Shown piece after piece: positions 20,944-33,069 of a stretch of 64,000 bases of DNA. The stretch is from Takakia lepidozioides (lineage: Eukaryota > Streptophyta > Takakiopsida > Takakiales > Takakiaceae). The notes beneath the pieces are model-generated. The model did not search any database. It was not told where the DNA came from and worked only from the letters and a program-made list of their open reading frames with translations. The stretch covers positions 57,454,756 to 57,518,755 of the forward strand of contig CM060731.1 in NCBI GenBank assembly GCA_030704615.1, in the 5' to 3' direction. The translations under genes and the position numbers were made by a program. How positions within the stretch are numbered: the first letter of the stretch is position 1; every line of letters starts with the position of its first letter.

Positions 20944-23118
20944 GAATGGCGATGATGCCAAGATGAGATGTTTTTGTTCACTTTAAGAGAAGCGAGTGTA
21001 CAAGATTCCCTGATAATGCCATTATTAAATGGAATGGCTGAATACAGCATTTCGAAATAGGTTCAGGACAAGTAAAACTGAGGATGAAGTGTATGGAAGT
21101 TTACAGTTAAAGCAAAAGAAGCATGAAACTGTTGAGGAGTATATGGAAAAGATGGAATTGATGATGAAAAAGCTGGCTGCAGTACCAGCACCCGGTTTAC
21201 AGAAGACTTGGTTTGTGAGTGGACTAAGACCAGAGTTGCAAAAGAAAGTGGATATGTTACCCCATAATACAGTGGAGGAGGCATTTGAAACTGCAAACAG
21301 AATTGAGCAATTGGGAATGCTCAGGAGAGAGAAAAGGGATGATGAGGACTCTGAGGATGAGTCAGATGAAGAAGAAGAGCAAGAACTAAAAAGAAGAGTA
21401 AGAGAAAGGAGAAGTTGAAGAGGGATAACTATGAAAAAAAATTGGAAGAAATCTTGAAGAAGTATGCCACAGAGGCTGCAACACATTGGAGGAAGGGTGT
21501 ATGGTGTGCAAAGTGCCAGAATGAAGGCCATACCACCACAGAATGCCACATGAAGGAGAAACACTGTACTATCTGTAAAATGGATAACCATTCTACTGAG
21601 AATTGTTACTACAACAGAAGGACAGCTGCAAGAGAACCTAGGCAAGTAAGGGTGCATCAGGTGCAGCCCAGCCAAGAAGAAACAATGATCAGGACCACTA
21701 TGGTAGGTCTGGTGGTTATAACAATGGCATGGAAGGGAGAGGTAATTCAAGAGGGAATTACCAAGGAAATTCCAGGCAACTATCAGGGTAATCCAAGGGG
21801 AATTACCAGCCCGGGAATCAGGATTATAGAAATAATCCAAGAACAGACCAAGGGCGAGGACCCAATGGTGAAGAACTATGTTACTATTGTAATCAGCCAG
21901 GACATCGCAGGGCAGCCTGTTCATTCTGGATAAGACACCAGAATGAGATGAGAGCTCCTGTGAATGAGGGCCCAGTGGTGGCAGCTCACATGGTTAGGCC
22001 ATGTGTTGTACCAGAAGTAAGTACAATGATAGTAACAAGAAGTAAAGCCAAACTAATACCTCCAGTAGAAGAGGAAGAAGATGATAATGAAAGTGGCAAT
22101 GATATGCCTGAAGATGAAGAGACTTGGAAAGATGAGAAGGAACTGCACAAGGAAGTGGCAGATACTATAAGGGAAATGCAGAAGAGTACTGATATTCCTG
22201 TGGCAGATTCCTCTGATTCTGATGGAGAAGAAGAAGGGAGTGAGGAAGAAAGGAAGAAAGAAGATGCAGACATGCAAAGTAATGAAGAGACTTTGGCTGA
22301 AGTAATATGCAGACCAAAGCAGAAAATTACCATTGGACAGCTATTAGCTGTGGCACCTTATTGTAGGCACAGGCTGTATCAAGCAATCAATCGAATTGCC
22401 CAGGAGACAGGAAACACAGACCTGAACAGCAAGGTGACCAGTTATAATGTGAAGCCGGAAGGGCGAGAAACAGTCATGGACTTTGATGATTCTATGCCAG
22501 TAATCCAATTGAGAATTGGAAGCACAGAACTAACTGATGTACTGATAGATGGAGGTTCTGGAGTAAATATCATGACAGACCAATTAAGGAAGAAGCTTGG
22601 TCTAAGTAACATGAAACCAGCCCCATTTACAGTAACAATGGCAGATCAAAGAAGTGTACAGCCATTGGGATTAATAAGAGGAGTTAAGATACAGATACAG
22701 AAGATGATCTTTATGATCACAGTAACTGTGTTGAAATGGATGAAGTCATGGAGGCTTACTCCTTATTATTGGGACGTCCGTGGCTGAAACAGGCCAGGGT
22801 ATTCCATGACTGGAATTCTCAGTTACTAACGTGCATAATGGGATACACGAGATACAAATTACCACAAAGAAATCTAGTAGATTACCTGCTACAAGAAGAC
22901 CTCGAGGAGTCAGAGAGTATGACTGGAGAGGAGGACTGGATGAGGAGCAGGAAGCTACCCTATTTGCTGCACACCCAGAGTGGGAGCAGGTTGCAGAGAT
23001 GCGGCTGGAAAGCCTAAGTTGTTTAAGAGGTATCTGCTTGTGGTGTAGTGACAGCAACACCAACTGAAGAGGAAACCAGCATTACCCATCACATTTCTAT
23101 GAAGAAAGAGAAGGAGAA
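20944..23118 (+). pseudogene. Gag-protease region, copy 2 (frameshifted)
   Basis: Capsid-like region at 21029-21418, zinc knuckles CAKCQNEGHTTTEC and CTICKMDNHSTENC in 21415-21933, acidic spacer and retropepsin (LIDGGSGVNIM) in 21948-22787, protease C-terminus (LLLGRPWL) in 22736-23017. At least four one-base slips separate these pieces, and several Gag codons are deleted near 20970-21040. Ancestral product as in copy 1. Confidence 0.8.
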
Positions 23119-24741
23119 ATGGAAATCCTAGAGGAACCAGCCACTGTGAGCTTACAGGATGAAGTGGTGACTGGTTGGACAATCACAGCTGATGAGCAGG
23201 TGAGGGAAGTGAATGTGGGAACTAAAGAGGAACCGAGGATGGTGAAAGTAGGAGCTGATTTGGAGCCGGAATTCTTCGAAGAAGCTAAAAGCTTGTTCAT
23301 CAAATACAGAGATGTATTTGCTTGGAGCTATGAGGATCTAAAAGGGATACCACCTGAAGTCTGTCAGCATAAGATTGAACTGGAGCCAGGGTCAGTACCA
23401 ATCAAGCAGGCGAGGTATAGAATGAATCCCAACTACGCACATAAGGTTGGAGAAGAGATAAAGAAGTTGGCTGAGGCTAAGTTTATATATCCAATAGAGT
23501 ATACAACTTGGTTGTCACCCATTGTGATAGTTCCCAAGAAGAATGGTAAACTAAGAGTTTGTGTGAACTACAAGAAGCTGAATGCTTGTACGAAGAAAGA
23601 TCCTTTCCCTTTGCCATTCACAGAAGCAGTATTAGACACTGTGGCAGGCCATGAGATGTACTCATTCATGGATGGTTTCTGTGGTTATAATCAAGTGCAA
23701 GTGGCAGAAGAAGACCAAGGAAAAACTGCTTTCATCACAGACTGGGGGGCTTTTGCATACAAAGTCATGCCCTTTGGACTTTGTAATGCACCAGCGTCCT
23801 TTCAGAGAGTGATAAGTGAATCTTTTCATGAGTATCTGGATGATTTCATGCAGGTATTCTTGGATGATTTCAGTGTGTACAGCTCTAAGAATGAGCACTT
23901 GCATAAATTGGAGTTATGTTTGGCCAGATGCAGGATGAGAGGTCTGGGCCTGAATCCAGAGAAGTGTACTTTCTGTGTGAACTCAGGGGTGCTTCTGGGA
24001 CACATTGTGTGTAAGAAGGGACTCCTTGTGGATCCCAGAAAGACAGAGGCCATTAAAGCCTCTCCACCACCAGTGAATGTTAAAAGTCTAAGGAAATTCC
24101 TTGGGCAAACCAGTTATTACAGAAGATTTGTCAAGAGGTATGCACAAATAGCAGCACCATTGAGCAAGCTTCTGAAGAAAGATGCAGTGTTTGCATGAAC
24201 AGCTGAATGTCAACAGGCGTTTGAGGAACTTACACTGTCAGTAACAACTACACCTGTGCTGATTAACCCTCACTGGCATGTAGTATTTCATGTTCACTGC
24301 GATGCATCAGGAGAAGCATTGGGAGCGGTGTTAGCCCAAAATGTTACAGGAAATATAGATTCACTTGTGTACTATGCTAGCAGGTTGATGAACAGTGCTG
24401 AAAGGAACTATACCACGACGGAAAGAGAAACATTGGCAATGATCTATGCAGTGAAGAAATTCAGGCATTACCTGTTGGGCAAGAAGTTTATGTTCTATGT
24501 GGATCACCAGGCTCTGATATACCTGGTAAACAAACCTCTGATAAGCGGAAGAATAGCAAGATGGTTGATAATCTTGCACGAGTTTGAGTTCGAGGTTGTT
24601 TACAAGCCTGCGAGACTACATCTTGTGGCGGATCATTTGTCACGGTTATCAACAGGAGAACCAGCCACACGAATAGATGATCAATTACCAGATGCGAGTC
24701 TCTTGCAGTGGAGGTGCAGGGAAGTGCAGATGACTGGTTAG
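23119..24741 (+). pseudogene. Reverse transcriptase and RNase H, copy 2
   Basis: 23119-24198 is an open frame from the protease-RT linker through a complete RT: WLSPIVIVPKKNGKLRV, FMDGFCGYNQV, MPFGLCNAPASFQRV and catalytic FLDDFSVYS. TGA at 24196-24198 replaces the TGG of copy 1. RNase H continues at 24256-24741 (FHVHCDASGEALGAVL, TTTERETLAMIYA, FYVDHQALIYL), ending in a slip near 24705. It is the better preserved RT of the two copies. Confidence 0.88.
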
Positions 24742-26042
24742 ATTGGCAGTGGCCAATCAGATACTACCTTGCTCATGGTCAGTGCCCACCTAGTTATGGT
24801 AAGGAGCAGAGGAAGAGAATCGCTATCAAAGCTTTACCTTATACTATGGTAGGAAGCAGAATGTATAAGCTAGGACCTGATGGAGTACTAAAACGATGCT
24901 TGTACCACCATGAAGTAAATAAAGTTTTGGCGGAAGTTCATAAAGGAGTGGCTGGAGGTCATTTTGGAGAAGAGACTACCAGTAGGAAAATACTACTCGC
25001 AGGTTACTGGTGGCCTACTTTGTTCAAAGATGTACACAAGTATTGTCAGAAGTGTGATGAATGTCAGAGGCTAGGACCTTTGCAGAGATCTGGAAGGATG
25101 GCCTTGCATCCTACAATGCCTACGGAACCATTTCAGAAATGGGGACTAGACTTTGTTGGACCGATATACCAACCAGCCAAGAATACACAGAACCGGTACA
25201 TAATTATAGCCACTGATTATACTACGAAGTGGGTGGAAGCTAAAGCTTTGGGACAACACAGCCAAGTCCACAGCAAGGTTCCTGTACGAGAACATACTTA
25301 TACGATTTGGCTGTCCCTTAGAATTTATCAGTGATCAGGGAAGTCACTTCATGAATGAGACCATTGAGTTGTTGACTAAAGAGTTCATGATTGTACATAG
25401 AAGAGTACAACATATTACCCACAGGGTAATGGGCAGGCAGAGGCTACCAACAAAATACTATGTACTATCTTGGCTAAGATAGTCAATGCAAACAGAACGG
25501 ATTGGGATACAAAGCTGCTGACAGCTTTGTGGTCATACATGACTTCATATAAAGTCACCACTAAATATACACCATTCCAATTAGTTTATGGTATGGAAGC
25601 CTTACTTCCAGTGGAATTCCTGTTACCTACCATGAGAACGGAGTGGGGAAAGAGAATGGAATTGCAAGATTCCATTAAGGTCAGGAAACATGAATTATAC
25701 CATGTGGAAGAAGTACGTGCTGATGCAGCTGATAATATGACCAGAATGCAGATGAAGAGAAAGGAACAGTTTGATGAAGGCAAGTTAAAGACTTTTAAGA
25801 CGGGGGATTTGGTTTTATGGTTGCAGAAGAAAGGAAAGATTAAAGCTTCTAAGCTTAAATCACCATGGAAAGGACCTTATGTCATACAAAAGATGTATGA
25901 TAACAACACCGCCATGTTACAAACCATTAACAAAGAAATGCTGGGAAGAGTCAATGCCAATAAGTTGAAGGGATACAGTGGTATCCATGACAAACCTTTG
26001 CAGCATGATTTGCATGTTGAAACGCAAGAGCAGTCACGGGCT
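24708..26042 (+). pseudogene. Integrase, copy 2
   Basis: 24708-25334 carries the HHCC zinc region (CQKCDEC) and the first DDE Asp (WGLDFVGP); a slip near 25250 breaks the core. 25470-26042 carries the C-terminal GPY/F-like module, uninterrupted where copy 1 has two stops. The D-E part of the core (about 25320-25450) is in broken frames. Confidence 0.85.
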
Positions 26043-26995
26043 GCACCAGTGTTACGAGCCAGTCAAGCGGAAAAATGTACGAAGGCAAAAGAAGAGAATG
26101 TTGAACAAATGAAACTCATTGTCGATATGAAGAATACAATCTGTCGCAATGAGGATACTTTCAAGCAATACAGACAGATTGAAGCTGATCAAGAGAAGCA
26201 CATCGTGGAGTTGCAACAAACCATCATGGCCAATAGAAATGAAATCGTGGTCAATAACAAGGCTTGGAGGGACTGGCTACTTATGCGAATTTGGTTGAAC
26301 CTCATGCGAAGCGCATTGAGGCTTTACAACAACAATTAGAATTGTACAAGCTAAGAGAGGAGCAAACTCTTAAGGGAACCACAAGCAACTTGGTGGATAA
26401 CAGCCTTATGCAGGTCTGGTTAGCACAAGGGCCGGTAGAGGGCAAAGCACCACGAAAGCTCACCCAAAACGAGATGAATGAGCTCAGACTACAAGTGCAG
26501 AACATTGCCACAACTACTATAGACAATGTCTATAGTAGAATAGCAGAGTTACAGGAAGATGTAGACGGACTGCAGACTCAAGTGGAGGACCTCAATTCAA
26601 ACATCGACAAAAGAGTCTATATCCCTCAGGAACAGCTAATGGCTTGTTATTTACAAGCCAGAACTTTGGCTTTTCAGTCTTCACAGGAGGTGCAGGAGAT
26701 GCCAATGATACAAGAGCCAGTACCACCAACACCACAACAAGTCACTGTACCAGTAGCTGAACCTGTTGTTACTACAACCACACCGCAACCACCACAGCCT
26801 GAGGTTGTACATGGACTCATTTATACCAAGACCAAGGAGGTAGCAAGTATTGTCATGGGATGCGGGTTATACTACGCTGCTTGTTTTCTAGTACGTTATC
26901 ACATTGAGCAACAAAAGATGCAAGCACGCTTTCTGAGTTATTCCAGTGGGGATCATTGGGTATTACCTTCGGTGCCACCTCATATGTACCTATAT
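26043..26995 (+). pseudogene. Internally deleted ORF-X joined to integrase, copy 2
   Basis: After AAPVL of the integrase tail the frame runs straight into the ORF-X coiled coil (KAKEENVEQMKLIVDMKN), skipping the array, spacer and ORF-X N-terminus (about 2.8 kb in copy 1). A second deletion near 26808 joins PQPPQPEV to VHGLIYTKTKEV. The homology stops at 26995 (CACCTCATATGTACCTATAT), beyond which GGGTTACAC repeats begin; the ORF-X C-terminus and 3' LTR are missing. Confidence 0.75.
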
Positions 26996-27239
26996 GGGTT
27001 ACACTACTTGGGTTACACTAGTGAGATTACACAACGAGAGGGTAACACATCCAGGGTAACACAGCGAGGGGTAACATAGGGGTACACTGATTACAGGGTT
27101 ATATACTCCCAGGGTTACACTGATTACAGGGGTATACACAACGAGGGTTACACTGAGTATAGGGTTGCACATAGCGAGGGTTACACTGATTACATGATTA
27201 CACACAAAGAGGGTTACACGACGAGAGGGATGACAGTGG
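26996..27239. repeat. GGGTTACAC array left of the CACTA element
   Basis: About a dozen degenerate units of GGGTTACAC(TGATTACA). A related array lies at 57405-57690 on the other side of the CACTA. In the frame of the minus-strand gene interrupted by the CACTA, both arrays fall in introns. GGGGTTACACAGCC also occurs at the head of the LTR array, so the motif may derive from that LTR. Confidence 0.7.
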
Positions 27240-27255
27240 ATGGAGTAACACTTAC

Positions 27256-27299
27256 AGAGATACCAAGGCACTACAGACATAAGGTCTCTCATATACTGG
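27256..27299 (-). pseudogene. Exon remnant of the gene split by the CACTA element
   Basis: On the minus strand the reading frame that ends at the CACTA insertion (56558) continues here after one TGG copy is removed: ...NARLGIQ joins YMRDLMSVVPWY. A splice donor-like GTAAGTG follows at 27255-27249. This is the downstream end of the interrupted exon; see the gene at 56558-58542. Confidence 0.6.
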
Positions 27300-27900
27300 C
27301 ACTACAGCAAATGGGGGGCGTTTGCGACGCCAGCCACGCCCCCACGCCCCGCGCGGCGCTGAGCGTGCGACGCCAACCCTGCGGAGCGTGTTTGCGATGC
27401 TGGGCCATCGCAGCCAAACCGCGGGTTGCCACCTGCGCCGGGGCTAGGTTGCAACGCCTGGCTCTCACACGGGTGGATGAAGGGCAACAGACAGCCCTTC
27501 CGTGCGACGCCCAAGCGTCGCCCCAGCGAAGGGGAGAAGCCAGCCCTTTCTGGCGACGGCCGGTCGTCGCAAGCCCAAAAAAAAAACCCTTTCATGCCCT
27601 TTCTTTCATCGCAGCCTTTTTTTGCGACGCCCAGCCGTCGCATGGTGGCATGAAGGGCAAAAGGCCCCTGCGACGGCCGGCGTCGCAAACAGCCCGGCTG
27701 CCCTATTCTTTCAAAACAAAAAAACATGTCACATTTTGCGACGGCTTGCCGTCGCCAATTGCGACCCCCGACCTCATAAACCCATTCTTTCAAAACAAAA
27801 AAAACAGGTTGCAGTTGGCGACGGTTGGCCGTCGCCGTTTGCGACCCCCGGCCTCATAAATCCAAAAAACCGCATCGCAGGTAGCACGCGTGGGGGTCGC
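27300..27900. repeat. Left TIR and subterminal repeats of the CACTA element
   Basis: The inverted repeat (27300-27333) is followed by repeated palindrome-like units such as GCGACGCCCAGCCGTCGC, GCGACGGCCGGCGTCGC and GCGACGGTTGGCCGTCGCC, spaced roughly 60-110 bp. ORFs across this region in both strands are by-products of its GC-rich repeats. Confidence 0.85.
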
Positions 27901-28189
27901 AGGCAGCGACTGCAGGGCTTTCTAGGTTTAGGTTTAGGGCCTTTGGGGTTCTTAGTTTTTTTTTTTTTCATATGGTACTGGGGTAGGGTGTTTGTTTTTT
28001 TTATGGTTTAGCTTGTTGTGGACCTTTTTGTAGATTGTGACGTTCATTTTGATAATTCTGTTGATACCACATCTGTATGTGTTGCTCCAACATGTTCATT
28101 GTCTCTGCCTTCTTTCTTGAAAGACTACCAGCCACAGCCATATTTGATCAATCGTAGAAATAAACTACAATATGCATGTACATGTACAA

Positions 28190-31100
28190 TCAATCGAAGG
28201 GATGGGTCCAGTTTGGTGCGAGAATTGTTATGTAGCTTTGATTTTGTGTCGAATCAACTTGAACATCATCATCCGGAGCTTCTTCATCCTCATCAAGCTG
28301 CAAGTCTTCTTGGTCATCGGAGTCATCGTCATAAATGGTCCGGCCCTCAAAAGGCACCTCCAAATCATCCTCCACCTCGTTGTCAATGGCCGTGTCTTCA
28401 TCTCCTTCTCCAACATCCGTATCTTCTAGAGCTTCATCATATAGGGTCCAGGATGTATTGTCCGGGACGTCATCATCTTCTACCCCCTCTACCCAACCTC
28501 CATCATCAGCATCATTATGACCAGTCTCTCCGTCCACCGCAATTGCCTCATCCAATGGAGATCCGAGACCATGATAGATACGTCTTCCTTTTGGCTGAGC
28601 ATGCACAACCATCTTCCAATTCCCCCCTCTTGTTTTGTCATCGAAGAAGAAAATTTTCTCCATGTCTGAAGGCCGTGAAAAAAGGCTTATCGGAGGGATG
28701 ATGAGTAGGGTTGAGCCTATCTGCATTGACGCGGATGAAACCACAATCATCTTACACTAGTGTTGCGGAAGGCCCCACAAGATGTGGTTGGAACCACCTT
28801 CCTTTGAAGAGAAGAGGACGGTACCTTGTATACTGAAGTTGGAGTATGCACTCAAGTTTATTCATAGCAGGTTGTGTATCTCCCTTGCCCCACACGGAGT
28901 CTTGCCAATATGTGGCACACAAGCCAGAATCAAAGGTTGTTTTGCGCTTCATGTCAAGAGCACGAATGCGGAAATGACAACCGTGAACCCAAACCGCCGT
29001 GTATGAGGTCGCGAATTAAGAGGGGCCCCTTGCAATGTCTTGCACCAAATCTGAAACCACCTCTCCTTGAGCAACAGCGTCATAAATTGAAGTCCGAAGC
29101 CACTGTTGGAATGAACTTAGAGACTGCAATTCCATGGGCAAATTTTGTGAAGGAACATTCCGGCGGCCCGCTCCTCGTCATGGGCGTCTAGTAACCGGCC
29201 TTGGATGGTTCCACCTCCATGCAAGCGTCTCCTCCTCTAATTGCTCAACAAGATTATTGTATCTTGTCTCCCACTCATATATGGATGGGGTGTTCTTCAG
29301 TATGAAGTCATGCACTTGCTCAATCACCAAGGTCGGCAATTTTACCCTCTTCGATTTTTTGGGCAAAACGATGTCCTTGGTTCGTGCATCCTCCTCTTCC
29401 TTCCACATCCGAGGGGCTTCCTCATCCACCCTTGCCATGTACTCCGTGCAATAGAATATAGCTTATTGCAACGTATACCCTTCCGCCATGCTACCCTCCG
29501 GGTGCGCCATTTGTCTTACAAATCCTTTCAAAGTCTTCATATAACGCTCAAGGAAGTACATCCACCGAGAATGAACACGGCCGGCAATCGAAGCCTCTTC
29601 CAAAGTGCACTACCAAGTGCACTTGGATGTCAAAGAAGGAGGGAGGAATGTGCATCTCCAACATACACATTACCTCCGCCGCCTCCTTCTTCATGCGTGG
29701 AAAATCCGCTTCTTCCAACTGTTTGGAGCAAATCCACCGGAACAAGCCTCCCAATCTATAGATTGTCTCACGAACCTCGGGAGTCAATGTCCCACGTACT
29801 GCAATGGGCAAGATGTCTTGCAATAGATTGTGGTAGTCATGAGACTTAAAACCATGGACCCCGTTCTTCGCTGAACTTCGTACGGAGGGATGACCCATAA
29901 CCAGTTGGTGTTCGGACAACACTTATGGTGGCTATCACTTTCTTGTATTCCTCCTTTGTCCATTACCAAGGTGCGTGCCTATACTTCCACCATACAACAC
30001 CCTTTGGGTCCACACCATTTTATGCGGCCCATAGATGGTGCATGCGACCTGCTCCTCAAGCTCTTTTCTAACACCGAGAGAATCTCCTTTTGCAGCCACT
30101 CCCTTCTTTGCTGGCGTGCCATGAAGAATGCGAGAAAAAGACGAGTAGACATTCTTCTCAATATGCATGGGATCTAGAAAATGGTGAATCTTCAGGTCCT
30201 ACATATATCCCCACCCACAAAGACTTACTCAAATTTTTTTACGTGAAAGTGACAATGCAGCGCATACCAAATGTGCAATATCACATGCATGCATAGGGAT
30301 ATTGACGGTGTTTTTGTGGAATATGTACCGCCCAATATGGCAATTCATAGAAGATTGAAAGTCGTTTCATGTCGGGCACGTCCACTTCACCGTCAGTGCC
30401 TGCATGGGCCTCCTTCCATCGGTCCTCCCAAAACTGCCCCGGACGGTGTCATAGGGGGGGGACTATTCCTCTTTGCCATCAAACAAGTGTTTCTCTCTTC
30501 TTCTCCATTGATGGCTCATAGGAAGAAATTTGCGGTAGTTGGGATACACCATCTTGTGAAAATGGCGAGAACTATGTGCATCAAGATCATTGCCACAATG
30601 CAAGCATGCATGGTACTCTTTGGTGCTTAGCCTCGAGCAAACAGTTAATCCTGTACTACACATCCCGCCACATTAGCAAAAACAAAAAGTTGTCATGTGC
30701 ATGGCCCATAATGCCATCTACCCCACTACTGTGCACAAGACTGTCGCCGCTACTTCAATCAATCCCAATCCTCATCAATATTATCCAACATTGACAAGTG
30801 AATGTACGCGGGACGTTGTTCATGGGGAACATAATATACCTGGATAATCATGCAAGCAAGATGTCTCTCATCTGAAAAGATTGTCCGGCCATAGGATTAA
30901 GTGAAGCACCCAATGTCGGAACCCCCCTCCATAGCTCCTTAAGTTCATCAACAAGAGGTCGCAAGTACGTGTCCATGTTTGCTACTTGTTTTTTTCCCTA
31001 TGAGACATTCATATCATTGTTTCAATGCTCCACCAATATGCAAATTATACTACAAAATGAATTACACGTCTTACTCCACGATTATGTCACTCATCAATCT

Positions 31101-31874
31101 TGCATCCGAATTGCGTCAGAGATCAAAAGTTTAATGTAAAGTCCAAGGCAATAATAAACATGAAATGAGTACACTCACCTGGGGCACAATGGCAGCCAAC
31201 ATGATATGGCCTTTTGTAATTGAAAGATACGGAGGGATGTTGTAATTCACTATGATCACCGGCCAAGTGGAATGACTACATGACTGGACAGAGAATGGGT
31301 TGACCCCATCCGAGGAGAAGCCGAGATGGACATGTCGTGGGTCCTCCAAGAGAAAATGTCACATCTCTTCAATATGCCTCCATGCTTGTGAATCTTGTGG
31401 CTGCATTTTCTAGGATGAAATACCCCACACCCCCCACATGTAATCATCCCATTATAATACAACACCCTTATGCCTTTCCCTTTATGCAGCCTCTCCCATA
31501 TTGTCCCCTTTGTCACATAGCTTATAATAAAATGTTTTTAATGGCCATGCAACAGCGATGGGCTCATTTTTTAATCTCTGGAAACCATCTATAGCATCCT
31601 GATAACAACGTAGGTGTTCAGTATCAGTGATGTTATCCCACTTCATCCACATCTCGATGGAGATGGGTGCTAAGAGGTTGATGTTGGCTTGCGGGTGCCA
31701 CATCATGTGCTTGTTGTTGGCCACGTCGAGCTCAACAGAGCGAGGGGGTGTCCAAGGGACAAAATGCTGATTCCCCGGGGTAGCGCCTGCTGCCCTGTCT
31801 TGTTCCACCTGTGACATTTCCACATGCTCACAGAAATCCTTCACCGCATCAATTTCATGTTCGGGAAGACACAT
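28190..31874 (-). pseudogene. CACTA TNP2-type transposase (decayed)
   Basis: Order on the minus strand: N-terminal region (31874-31482); HPRKC/CGGC region; Transposase_21-like core DPRHVHLGFSSDGVNPF and WPVIIVNYNIPPY (31349-31131); LVDELKELWRGV (about 30945); a zinc-like EYHACLHCG...FLPMSHQWRR segment (30663-30463); IHHFLDPMHIEKNVY (30200-29935); DUF4218-like LLQDILPIAVRG...CMLEMHIPPSFFD (29922-29548); YTRYRPLLFKGRWF and FFFDDKTRGGNWKMV, DUF4216-like (28952-28600); then a very acidic tail to 28190. These motifs are characteristic of plant En/Spm TNP2/TNPD transposases, which bind and cut the element ends. Frames change many times and stops are frequent; some breaks may be introns but most look like decay. 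It is unlikely to make an active enzyme. Confidence 0.85.
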
Positions 31875-32031
31875 GTGACTTAGAAGTGGGTGATTGGTGA
31901 CGGAGGGGGTAAAATCCTGCTCAGCATTGGAGGACTCTTAGGACCAAAAATGATCCCCCTACTGGATCTGTCCGTTCCCAGAATCACAAAAGTCAACTCT
32001 GGAACTGGCACATGCCATACCTAAGATGTAA
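31875..32031. other. Spacer upstream of the transposase
   Basis: Divergent spacer between the TNP2 5' end and the next plus-strand frame. No promoter motif can be called with confidence. Confidence 0.3.
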
Positions 32032-32530
32032 TTGTGGACCTGGTGCTGCTCCGTCTGGATGTGTTTAAGTGTGGCTTGGTTCGATCATTTGGTCTGGTAC
32101 ATGATTAACCATCTTGGGGCTTTCTTTCCTGATGCAACATACCCCTCAGCGCAAAGCAAGTACTATAACTTCATTGTATGGCTGATGAGGGCTGCCAAAT
32201 CTGCAATACTGGCTCAGATAACATTCCAAATGATCCGGGAGCTCTTTTTGGAAGCAGCAGAAACTTTTGCCGATAACCCCAAGGCAAAACTGCTTGATAA
32301 GCTACCGGACTCCAAGGGGGCTAGATTCATTGAGAGATTGATCAAACCTGGATCTTCTCCGACAGCCTCCCCTCCCCAAACCTGCGTTTAAATAGCTATA
32401 AACGGCAACGCATTGAAGGGAAACACTTTCCATCAAAACAGGAGACCCATAGGGGCAGGGGTGCTAATTTCAGAGGACGTGGGGGCTACCAAAGAGGTGG
32501 CAGGTTCAATCTTTCTCCAACTCCGAGAAT
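32032..32530 (+). pseudogene. Unknown ORF with RGG-box tail
   Basis: 32032-32391 is open (119 codons) and includes a helical, Leu/Ala-rich stretch (YNFIVWLMRAAKSAILAQ, LFLEAAETFADNP). After a one-base slip another frame (32397-32527) carries an RGG-type RNA-binding stretch: RGRGANFRGRGGYQRGGRF. A helical domain followed by an RGG box would suit a Gag/ORF1-like nucleic-acid-binding protein of an unidentified retroelement, or an exon of a captured gene. No family recognised. Confidence 0.35.
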
Positions 32531-33069
32531 GCTAAGTTCGTAACCAGAACATCCAATGGAGGCTCTGGATCCAATTCCTGCTCCACAATCGACAGTGGGA
32601 GCCATGGGTCGAACCGATCCAGGCAGATGGCAGGAGAGTTCTCCCAATCCACAAGAGGAACTTTGATGCCTGGGAATGATCATGGACAACCTAAAAATGG
32701 TATGTCCCTTTCCCTTATGTATGCAGATTTGTGTTGACTTTTGATGAGCAAAAAGAAAGAAAACCATGCATAAAGCAGCTGGTTTCTTACACATGTAATA
32801 CCTTGAATAAAACTAGTTTTTTTTCGGGGTCTATGCTCAATATATACCCCAATCACACCATTAAGGTTGATATACTTGTTTTGGATACCCAATTTGTCTA
32901 AAGGTAGCCTGATAATCCTTTTCAGGACATCTTCCGAAGGATTGGCATATGAGCAGGGAGAGTTTGCCCTTTTAGAGAGGAGTCAAGTATGCACTCCCTT
33001 ACGGGTGAGTGCATACCACTCACTCCGTAAGGGCCTGCAATACCAGGGGTTGGATGGTGGGATTCCCTC
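32531..33069. other. Non-coding spacer
   Basis: No supported gene. A short inverted duplication (ACTCCCTTACGGGTGAG...CTCACTCCGTAAGGG) lies at about 32993-33030, and a CTCTCTCCCTCT microsatellite begins at about 33065. Confidence 0.4.

Noticed and set aside
27302-28011. ORFs on both strands at the CACTA left end
   Set aside because: Built from GC-rich GCGACG subterminal repeats; they disappear between repeats and carry no domain.
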